From assembly GCF_003224335.1 (NCBI RefSeq), contig NZ_QKLF01000002.1, positions 186,001-250,000 of the forward strand: a stretch of 64,000 bases of DNA, written 5' to 3'. A model generated the notes under the pieces. The model saw only the letters and a program-made list of their open reading frames with translations. It was not told the origin of the DNA and did no database searches. A program made the translations under genes and the position numbers. Below are positions 54,186-60,592 of the stretch, piece by piece; position 1 is the stretch's first letter; each line of letters starts with the position of its first letter. This DNA comes from Curtobacterium sp. MCJR17_055 (lineage in GTDB: Bacteria; Actinomycetota; Actinomycetes; Actinomycetales; Microbacteriaceae).

Positions 54186-54932
54186 TCAGCGCGCCCGGAC
54201 GTACCTCGTGAGCAGCACGTCGCCCGCCCCGCGCAGCACGTGCGCCAACCGCATCCGCCGCAGCTCCGGGGACGAGCCGTGGACGATGCGTCCGCCGGCC
54301 CCGCCCTCGAGCGACGGGTCGATCGACAGGCACAACTCGTCGACCAGGTCCGCCGCGACGAGGGACCCGAGGAACGACGGACCGCCCTCGCAATGGATGC
54401 GTGCGAGGCCGCGGTCGACGAGGGCAGCGCGGACGAGCACCGGGTCGACCGAGTCCTCGCCGCAGGACACGACGTCGGCCACGGCCTCGAGGGCCCGGCG
54501 GCGCTCGGGGTCGGCTGCGGAGGTCGTGAGCACGATCGGCCGGACGGGCGCCTCGGTGAACACGCGGGACGCCGGGTCGAGGCCGAGCGACCCCGTGACG
54601 ATCGCGAACACCGGGTGGTCTGCCGTCCCGCGCGCCCGGCGCCAGGCCACGTCCGGGTCGTGCAGGACCATCGGCCCGTAGCCCTCGTCGCGCACGGTGC
54701 CCGCGGCGACCAGGACGACGTCGGCCGCTCGCCGCAGCAGGTCGAACACCCGGAGGTCGTCGGGGCCGCCGAGGGAGCCGGACCTCCCCGCCGCCGTGGC
54801 GGAGCCGTCGAGCGAGCTGACGAAGTTGACGCGCAGCCAGCCGCCGTCCGCGGCGCCCCCGGCGCCGTCCGTGTAGACGGCGAGCAGGTCGTCGTCGGAC
54901 AGGTCGTCGACGGAGCCGGGCAGGTGGGTCAC
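54186..54932 (-). CDS. Pyrimidine reductase (RibD C-terminal, DHFR-fold) family
   Basis: 248 residues from GTG 54932, overlapping the folP stop by 4 bp. Domain features: WLRVNFVSSLDGSATAAGRS near the N-terminus, VFDLLRRAADVVLVAAGTVR, then GLARIHCEGGPSFLGSLVAA (NADPH-binding loop EGGP) and DELCLSIDPSLEGG. In riboflavin synthesis this fold reduces the ribosyl side chain of a pyrimidine. Position after folE-folP suggests instead, or in addition, a folate-pathway role such as a DHFR-like reduction; that is inference. No deaminase domain is attached. Confidence 0.85.
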   Translation of the reverse strand: MTHLPGSVDDLSDDDLLAVYTDGAGGAADGGWLRVNFVSSLDGSATAAGRSGSLGGPDDLRVFDLLRRAADVVLVAAGTVRDEGYGPMVLHDPDVAWRRARGTADHPVFAIVTGSLGLDPASRVFTEAPVRPIVLTTSAADPERRRALEAVADVVSCGEDSVDPVLVRAALVDRGLARIHCEGGPSFLGSLVAADLVDELCLSIDPSLEGGAGGRIVHGSSPELRRMRLAHVLRGAGDVLLTRYVRAR

Positions 54933-55855
54933 GTGTTGTGCCTCGCTTCCAGGGGTTCCCGCCAGCCGAGGACGGCCTCGACCATGCGCATCGCGTCGAC
55001 GGCCTCGGGGACGTCGTGCATCCGGACGATCCGCGCGCCGAGCAGCGCGCTCATGGTCGCGGCGGCGAGGGACCCGGGCAGCCGCTCACCGCGCGGTCTG
55101 CCGAGGGTCTCCCCGACGAAGTCCTTGTTCGACACCGCCGCGAGGACGGGGTAGCCGAGCGCGACCACCTCCGGCAGGCGCCGGGTCAGCTCGAGGGTGT
55201 GCACGGTGGTCTTGTTGAGGTCGTGCCCGGGGTCGATGACGATCCGCTCCTCGGGGATGCCCGCGGCGAGCGCCCGGTCGACCCGGAGTCGGAGGAACGC
55301 CGCGACCTCACCGGCGACGTCGGCGTACTGCGGCTTCGGGTACTCCTGCCGGGGTGCGGCGAGCGAGTGGGTGATGACGACGGTGGCGTCCGAGTCCGCG
55401 ACGACCTCGGCCATCCGCGGGTCCGCCAGCCCGGTGGTGTCGTTCACGACGCTGGCACCGGCGGCGATGGCGGCGGCGGCGACCTCCGGCCGGAAGGTGT
55501 CGACGCTGATCGTGACGTCGGACTGCTGCGCGACCTGCTCGACGACGGGCACGACGCGGTCGATCTCGTCCGCCGCGGACAGTTCGGGTCCGGGCGCGAA
55601 CTTCACGCCGCCGATGTCGACCCAGTCGGCGCCCTGCTCGGCCGCGGTGACGGCGGCCGCGACGGCACGGTCGAGCGCGAAGGTGCGGCCCTGGTCGTGG
55701 AAGGAGTCCGGGGTGCGGTTCACGATCGCCATGACGGCGATGCGGGAGTCGAAGTCGATCGTGCGGCGGCCGATGGTGCGGACCGGGGCGCGCAGCTCGG
55801 GGACGACCCAGCCGGAGGGTCCGGACGGGAGGCCCGACGCGGGTCCGAGGCGCAT
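54929..55855 (-). CDS. folP: Dihydropteroate synthase
   Basis: 308 residues from ATG 55855, overlapping the folE stop (ATGA). DHPS motifs: IAVMAIVNRTPDSFHDQGRT, the EQGADWVDIGGVKFAPGPEL substrate region (a normal DHPS would read DIGGESTRPG), VTISVDTFRPEVAAAAIAAG, VVNDTTGL, and IDPGHDLNKT. The EST-RPG residues replaced by VKFAPGP mark the divergent actinobacterial 'folP2-like' group, so synthase activity is less certain than the family call. Known role: condensation of p-aminobenzoate with the pterin pyrophosphate; sulfonamide target. Confidence 0.85.
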   Translation of the reverse strand: MRLGPASGLPSGPSGWVVPELRAPVRTIGRRTIDFDSRIAVMAIVNRTPDSFHDQGRTFALDRAVAAAVTAAEQGADWVDIGGVKFAPGPELSAADEIDRVVPVVEQVAQQSDVTISVDTFRPEVAAAAIAAGASVVNDTTGLADPRMAEVVADSDATVVITHSLAAPRQEYPKPQYADVAGEVAAFLRLRVDRALAAGIPEERIVIDPGHDLNKTTVHTLELTRRLPEVVALGYPVLAAVSNKDFVGETLGRPRGERLPGSLAAATMSALLGARIVRMHDVPEAVDAMRMVEAVLGWREPLEARHNT

Positions 55856-56487
55856 CAGGCGTCCGTCCCGTGGCCGGCGTCGGCCGCAGCGGCCGTCCCG
55901 TTCCCGGTCCCCGCACCGATGAGCGCGATCGCCTCCGCACGGCCGGCGGCCTCGGACAGGATCCCGCTCGCCGCGACCGTCACGGTCGTGGAGCCCGTCT
56001 GCCGCTCGCCCCGGGTCGTCACGCACTGGTGCTGGGCGTCGAGGACGACGAGGACGCCGCGCGCCTCGAGGCCGTCCTGCACGGCGGCGACGACCTGCTC
56101 GCCGAGGCGCTCCTGCAGCTGCGGACGCGAGGCCAGGGCCTCCACCACCCGCGCGAGCGTCCCGAGGCCGATGAGCCGCTCCCCCGGCGCGTACGCCAGG
56201 TGCGCGGTCCCGAGGAACGGCAGCAGGTGGTGTTCGCACACCGACCGGAACCGGATGTCCCGCACGACCACCAGGTCGCCGCGCTCCCCGTCATCGGCGG
56301 GCACCGTGCCGTCCCGGGCGATCTGCGTCGCGTCGAGGTCGAGCCCGTGGAAGAACTCCGTGTAGGCGTCCGCGACCCGCTGCGGGGTGCGTTCGAGTCC
56401 TGGTCGGTCGGGGTCCTCGCCGATGCCCGCCAGCAACTCGCGCACGGCGGCCTCGACACGGGCACGGTCCATGCGCTGCGTCACCCG
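55855..56487 (-). CDS. folE: GTP cyclohydrolase I
   Basis: 210 residues from GTG 56487; ATG 56472 (MDRARVEAAVRELL) and TTG 56499 are alternatives. Zinc site and catalytic residues are visible: FRSVCEHHLLPFLGTAHLAY, ERLIGLGTLARVVEALASRP, and RGVLVVLDAQHQCVTTRGER with QHQC. Known role: conversion of GTP to dihydroneopterin triphosphate, the first step of folate synthesis. The C-terminal ~25 residues (GTGNGTAAAADAGHGTDA) are an unusual low-complexity tail. Gene order folE-folP is common in actinobacteria, usually followed by folB-folK, which are absent here. Confidence 0.94.
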   Translation of the reverse strand, partial: RVTQRMDRARVEAAVRELLAGIGEDPDRPGLERTPQRVADAYTEFFHGLDLDATQIARDGTVPADDGERGDLVVVRDIRFRSVCEHHLLPFLGTAHLAYAPGERLIGLGTLARVVEALASRPQLQERLGEQVVAAVQDGLEARGVLVVLDAQHQCVTTRGERQTGSTTVTVAASGILSEAAGRAEAIALIGAGTGNGTAAAADAGHGTDA

Positions 56488-56523
56488 CTCATCCAACACC
56501 GGTCACGCGGTGCGGTCCTGACC

Positions 56524-56620
56524 GGAGAACGCGGTGACGTACCCCGTTCTCCAGGAACGGGCCTCCCGGCAGGACTACCATCCCGTCGCGACGTGCCCAT
56601 CGGTGCGGCCGTCCTCTAAA
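56524..56620. promoter_or_regulatory. Overlapping inverted repeats and promoter between folE and purine permease
   Basis: GGAGAACG (56524-56531) pairs with CGTTCTCC (56545-56552), while CCGTTC (56544-56549) alternatively pairs with GAACGG (56555-56560); the two are mutually exclusive. TCTAAA at 56615-56620 is a possible -10 for the permease, eight bases before its GTG, implying a leaderless mRNA, so the repeats are more likely a protein-binding site than an RNA switch. Confidence 0.4.
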
Positions 56621-56628
56621 CTCCACCG

Positions 56629-58098
56629 GTGAGCGCCCCGCAGACATCCAGCCCGCCCCGGAACAGCGTCGCATCCGGTCTCGACCGCTTCTTCTCCATC
56701 ACGAAGCGCGGATCGACCATCCCGCGCGAGGTCCGTGGTGGCGTCGTGTCCTTCGTGACGATGGCCTACATCGTCATCCTCAACCCGCTCATCCTGGGCG
56801 GCTTCAGCGCCGACCAGGCCGCCAAGGACGTGAGCGGCGGATGGCTCGAGAACGCTCAGGTGGCCGCGGCCACCGGCCTCGTCGCGGGCCTGATGACCAT
56901 CGCGATGGGCGTCATCGCGAACCTGCCGTTCGGCATCGCGGCCGGTCTCGGGATCAACTCGTTCCTGGCCGTCAGCGTCGTGCAGCAGGTGACGTGGGCC
57001 GAGGCGATGGGCCTCGTCGTCATCAACGGCGTCATCATCGTGCTCCTGGCCCTGACCGGGATCCGGACGCTGATCTTCACGGCCGTGCCCGCACAGCTCA
57101 AGGCCGCGATCACCGTCGGCATCGGCCTGTTCATCGCGTTCATCGGGCTCGTCGACTCCGGGTTCGTGCGCTCGTCGGGGCTCGCGTCGCCGCCGCTGCA
57201 GCTCGGCGAGGACGGGTCCGTCGGGGCACTGCCGACCATTGTGTTCCTCATCGGTCTGGTCATCATCGGCACGCTGATGGCCCGCCGCGTCAAGGGCGCG
57301 CTGCTCATCGGCATCGTCGCGACGACCGTCATCGCGATCATCCTGCAGGCCGTGTTCCAGGTGCCGACGTCCGTCGAGTCGAAGACCGGCTGGAACCTCA
57401 ACGCCCCGGGGCTGCCGAGCGCACTGTTCGCCCTGCCCGACCTGTCCCTCGTCGGCCAGTTCGACTTCGGCGCCTTCGCCCGGATCGGCCCGCTCGCAGC
57501 GTCGATGCTCGTCTTCACGCTCGTCTTCACGAACTTCTTCGACGCCATGGGAACGATGACCGGCCTGGCGAAGGCCGCGGGGGTCGCGGAGCAGGACGGG
57601 ACGTTCCCGCGCCTCCGTGCCGCACTCGTCGTCGAGGGCGCCGGCGCGATCGCCGGCGGTGGCGCCTCGGTGTCGTCGAACACGGTGTTCATCGACTCCG
57701 CGTCCGGCATCGGTGAGGGCGCCCGCACCGGCATGGCGTCGGTCGTCACCGGCCTGCTGTTCCTGGCGTCGATGTTCCTCACGCCGCTGACCCAGGTCGT
57801 CCCGCTCGAGGTCGCCGCCGCCGGGCTCGTCGTCGTCGGTGCACTCATGGTCGCCCAGGTCGCGGACATCGACTGGACGGACTTCGGGTCGGCGCTGCCG
57901 GCGTTCCTCACGATCGTCGTCATGCCGCTGACCTACTCGATCGCGAACGGCATCGGTGCCGGCTTCATCAGCTGGGTCCTCATCAAGGCGCTGTCCGGCA
58001 AGGGCCGCCAGGTCTCGTGGCTGCTGTACGTGGTCGCCGCCGGCTTCCTGCTCTACTTCGCACGCGGTCCGCTGGAGTCGCTCCTCGGCGTCGGCTGA
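56629..58098 (+). CDS. NCS2-family purine permease (AzgA/PbuG type)
   Basis: 489 residues from GTG 56629. AzgA-type signatures: TIPREVRGGVVSFVTMAYIV near the N-terminus, FGIAAGLGINSFLAVSVVQQ, FTNFFDAMGTMTGLAKAAGV and ASVSSNTVFIDSASGIGEGARTG in the substrate region. About thirteen hydrophobic segments are expected. Known role: proton-coupled uptake of adenine, guanine or hypoxanthine. It is divergent from folE, which consumes GTP, so purine supply may link the two; that is inference. A long hairpin follows its stop. Confidence 0.93.
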   Translation: MSAPQTSSPPRNSVASGLDRFFSITKRGSTIPREVRGGVVSFVTMAYIVILNPLILGGFSADQAAKDVSGGWLENAQVAAATGLVAGLMTIAMGVIANLPFGIAAGLGINSFLAVSVVQQVTWAEAMGLVVINGVIIVLLALTGIRTLIFTAVPAQLKAAITVGIGLFIAFIGLVDSGFVRSSGLASPPLQLGEDGSVGALPTIVFLIGLVIIGTLMARRVKGALLIGIVATTVIAIILQAVFQVPTSVESKTGWNLNAPGLPSALFALPDLSLVGQFDFGAFARIGPLAASMLVFTLVFTNFFDAMGTMTGLAKAAGVAEQDGTFPRLRAALVVEGAGAIAGGGASVSSNTVFIDSASGIGEGARTGMASVVTGLLFLASMFLTPLTQVVPLEVAAAGLVVVGALMVAQVADIDWTDFGSALPAFLTIVVMPLTYSIANGIGAGFISWVLIKALSGKGRQVSWLLYVVAAGFLLYFARGPLESLLGVG

Positions 58099-58142
58099 GG
58101 TCCGGCCGCGGCGCCGATCGCCGCACCGGCGCCGATCGGCCG

Positions 58143-58202
58143 GCACGACAGGAACCGGCCCACACCACGGACGTCCGTGGTGTGGGCTGGTTCCTGTTGT
58201 GC
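58143..58202. terminator. Very long hairpin between convergent permease and hypothetical genes
   Basis: A 28-bp stem with two G-T pairs (58143-58170 with 58175-58202) and ACGT loop. Near the loop it has CCACGG/CCGTGG and on the outside GTTGTGCG, both shared with the 44335 hairpin. Placed 45 bp after the permease stop. Confidence 0.85.
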
Positions 58203-58259
58203 GCTGTCGGTCCGCGCTGCGCCGATGTCCGCTGACGCCGCTCGGCCGGGAGGCGCGGA

Positions 58260-58715
58260 TCAGTCCGGCAGGTCGGCCGGCGTGGCCTCGTGGTGGGGCA
58301 GGCCCGGCGTCCGCCGGTCCTCCTTCATGCTCGCCTCGAACAGGTGGCGCCTGCCGCCGACGAGCTGCTCACGCGCGGTCCGCTCGAGCTCCTTCGCGGT
58401 GGCGTAGTAGCCGTCGTCGTAGTCCTCCATGATCTGGAACGTCCACCGCCCGGCGATGACGTTCCGCCCGACGAGTTCGGTGTCGATCCGCTCGGCGAGC
58501 TCGGTGTGCCCGGCCTTCCGCAGCTGCTCGACCGCCTCGCCGATGTTCAGGTCGGCGGTGCCGGTCAGTCGGTGGAAGCCGTAGAGGAGTCCGCGCGCGT
58601 GTTCGATGACCTCGATCGCCGCGGAGAGGCTGCCGAGCGCCTCGACGGTCGCCTCGGACACCCCCTCGGGGACCTGGTGTGCGGAGTCGGGACCCTGCCC
58701 GTCGTCGTTCGTCAT
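58260..58715 (-). CDS. Conserved actinobacterial hypothetical protein
   Basis: 151 residues; no named domain recognised. Helix-rich and soluble: SEATVEALGSLSAAIEVIEH, ARGLLYGFHRLTGTADLNIG, EAVEQLRKAGHTELAERIDT, then an aromatic/acidic region (WTFQIMEDYDDGYYATAKEL). The end LFEASMKEDRRTPGLPHHEAT may be flexible. Proteins with this pattern are known among actinobacteria without function. Its start lies 104 bp from the LexA box of the divergent DUF6504 gene, so it could share that control. Confidence 0.75.
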   Translation of the reverse strand: MTNDDGQGPDSAHQVPEGVSEATVEALGSLSAAIEVIEHARGLLYGFHRLTGTADLNIGEAVEQLRKAGHTELAERIDTELVGRNVIAGRWTFQIMEDYDDGYYATAKELERTAREQLVGGRRHLFEASMKEDRRTPGLPHHEATPADLPD

Positions 58716-58789
58716 GCTGCTCGTCTACACGACCGCTCCTCGCGTCGTCCTGGGCGTGCTCGGAGGACGAACGCGGCACGCCGGGGCGC

Positions 58790-58834
58790 TTGCAGCTGTC
58801 GGAGGGCCGACCTAGCATTCGAACACACGTTCGA
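58790..58834 (+). promoter_or_regulatory. SOS promoter with perfect LexA box
   Basis: -35 TTGCAG (58790-58795), 17-bp spacer, -10 TAGCAT (58813-58818), then TCGAACACACGTTCGA (58819-58834), an exact match to the actinobacterial LexA box TCGAAC-4 nt-GTTCGA. LexA bound here would cover the transcription start, a standard repression geometry. Confidence 0.85.
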
Positions 58835-58849
58835 ACGAGGAGGCTCCTG

Positions 58850-59113
58850 ATGATGATCGTCGACACCGCTGCCACCGTGTGGTGGACCGGCGGCGCACCC
58901 GCCCGACTGGTGTGGCTGGGCCGGCGCTGGCGCGTCTCCGACGTCCCGACCCGGCTGACCACGACGCCGACCGACCTGCCCACCGCGATCACCCACGCAC
59001 CCGAGCGCACCGCCGGGTGGCGCTTCCAGGCGACGGCCGAGGACGGCGAGACCCTGGTGGTCGACATCGTCCCGGACGCCGACGGGTGGAGCGTCGCCCG
59101 GACGTGGACGTGA
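58850..59113 (+). CDS. DUF6504-like protein, predicted SOS-induced
   Basis: 87 residues from ATG 58850 with GAGGAGG upstream. The core (WTGGAPARLVWLGRRWRVSD, then GWRFQATAEDGETLVVDIV) matches the small DUF6504 beta-rich domain with its Trp-Leu-Gly-Arg-Arg-Trp-Arg segment. In many actinobacteria a DUF6504 gene stands beside imuB and dnaE2, the damage-induced mutagenesis cassette, itself LexA-controlled. Here no imuA', imuB or dnaE2 is nearby; the gene is alone under a perfect LexA box. Family call is moderate because the protein is short; SOS control is strong. Confidence 0.75.
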   Translation: MMIVDTAATVWWTGGAPARLVWLGRRWRVSDVPTRLTTTPTDLPTAITHAPERTAGWRFQATAEDGETLVVDIVPDADGWSVARTWT

Positions 59114-59151
59114 TCGTGGACGCCCCGTCCGGCCCGCGCTACCGTCACCAC

Positions 59152-59670
59152 ATGACGAGGTGGGTGGCGCTCCTGCGCGGGGTGAACGTGAACGGGATCA
59201 CCATCCGCAGCGCCGAGCTGGCCGAGCTCGTCCGCGGCCTCGGGCACACCGACGTCCGGACGGTCCTCGCGTCGGGGAACGTCCTCTTCACCGCGGACGA
59301 CGCCCCCGACGCGGACGCACTCCGGACGACGGTGGAGCAGGCACTCCGCGATCGCTTCGGGTACGACGCCTGGATCGTCCTCGTCCCGCACGCCGCCGTG
59401 TCCGGGATCGTCGCGGGCTTCCCGTTCCCGTCTGCGGCGGACCGGCACGACTACGTCGTCTTCGGATCCGAGGACGCCGCGCTCGACGACCTGCTCGACG
59501 GCGTCACGGCCGACGGCGTCGAGCAGGTCGCGCGCGGTGACGGCGTCGTCTACTGGTCGTGCCCGAAGGGGTCGAGCACCTCGACGCCCTTCGCGAAGCG
59601 CGCCGGGGCCGCCCGCTTCAAGCACACCACGACGACCCGGAACACGAACACGCTCCGCAAGCTCCTCTGA
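59152..59670 (+). CDS. DUF1697 protein
   Basis: 172 residues from ATG 59152; in-frame GTG 59113 extension is possible. DUF1697 hallmark start: MTRWVALLRGVNVNGITIRS, then LGHTDVRTVLASGNVLFTAD and VYWSCPKGSSTSTPFAKRA near the end, with TRNTNTLRKLL closing. The family is common in actinobacteria and of unknown function; a ferredoxin-like alpha/beta fold is expected. It follows the DUF6504 gene by 38 bp on the same strand and could be part of the same SOS-responsive transcript. Confidence 0.9.
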   Translation: MTRWVALLRGVNVNGITIRSAELAELVRGLGHTDVRTVLASGNVLFTADDAPDADALRTTVEQALRDRFGYDAWIVLVPHAAVSGIVAGFPFPSAADRHDYVVFGSEDAALDDLLDGVTADGVEQVARGDGVVYWSCPKGSSTSTPFAKRAGAARFKHTTTTRNTNTLRKLL

Positions 59671-59677
59671 CGCAAGG

Positions 59678-60445
59678 TCAGGCTTGCGGCGGCTGCCCGT
59701 TGCTCGCCGTCGTGCCGCCGTCCACGGGCAGGACCGCGCCGGTGATGAACGACGCGTCGTCGCTCGCCAGGAACAGCACCGCGGCCGCGACCTCCTCCGA
59801 CCGGCCCCCGCGACCGAGGGCGATCCGCTCGGCGAACGCGGCCTTGAGCTCCTCGTCCTCCGCCTGGGACGTCGTCAGGTCGGTCCAGATGAGTCCCGGC
59901 GCCACCGCGTTCACCCGCACGCCGTGCTGGCCGTTGTCGAGCGCTGCGGCCTTCGTGAAGTTCGTCACGCCGCCCTTCGCCGCGTTGTACGGGCTCATCC
60001 GCCAGTCGGCCGCCAACCCGGACACCGACGAGGTGTTCACGACGGACCCCTTCGTGTCCCGCAGGGCCGGGAGGGCCGCCCGCGTGCCGTAGAACACGCT
60101 CGACAGGTCCGTCTCGACGACCCGGCGCCACTCCTCGGGCGCGATCTCGGTGATGTCGCCCGACGTGAACGTGCCGGCGTTGTTGACGAGCACGTCGACG
60201 CGACCCCAGCGGTCGATCGCCGCGTCCACGACGGTCGGCCATGCGTCCGGGTCGGCGACGTCCGCCTGCAGCCAGAGCGCCTGCTCGGTCGGCAGGGAGT
60301 CGGCGACGTCGCGGACCTTCTCCTCGACGCTGTCCACCAGGACGACGCCGGCGCCCTCGGCGACGAACGCCCGCGCCGTGGCCTCTCCGATGCCGGACCC
60401 CGCGCCCGTGACGATCGCGACCTTGCCCTCGAACCGCTTGCCCAT
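59678..60445 (-). CDS. SDR-family oxidoreductase
   Basis: 255 residues from ATG 60445. Classical SDR motifs: cofactor TGAGSGIG, acidic end of strand two (VVLVDSVEEK, favouring NAD), NNAG in VLVNNAGTFTSGD, catalytic Ser in NTSSVSGLAADW and YNAAK. C-terminal FITGAVLPVDGGTTASNG is the family close. Known role: NAD(P)-dependent reduction or oxidation of an alcohol/ketone; substrate not predictable. Separate transcription from the GH65 operon downstream of it is likely (147-bp gap). Confidence 0.93.
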   Translation of the reverse strand: MGKRFEGKVAIVTGAGSGIGEATARAFVAEGAGVVLVDSVEEKVRDVADSLPTEQALWLQADVADPDAWPTVVDAAIDRWGRVDVLVNNAGTFTSGDITEIAPEEWRRVVETDLSSVFYGTRAALPALRDTKGSVVNTSSVSGLAADWRMSPYNAAKGGVTNFTKAAALDNGQHGVRVNAVAPGLIWTDLTTSQAEDEELKAAFAERIALGRGGRSEEVAAAVLFLASDDASFITGAVLPVDGGTTASNGQPPQA

Positions 60446-60592
60446 GATGTGCTCCTCTCGCGACGGTCGTGCCCGGGGTGGGACGTCATCGGCCCGGAGG
60501 GGCACGGGAGACCACGCTGCCCGCCCCGGGCTGGACGGTGGTCCAGGCGGAAGCGGGCAGCGGGACGGGCGGAGGACAGGCCTCCCGACCGG

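Noticed and set aside
56524-56560. A purine riboswitch upstream of the purine permease
   Set aside because: No three-way junction with the conserved loop bases is present, and the likely promoter lies downstream of the repeats.
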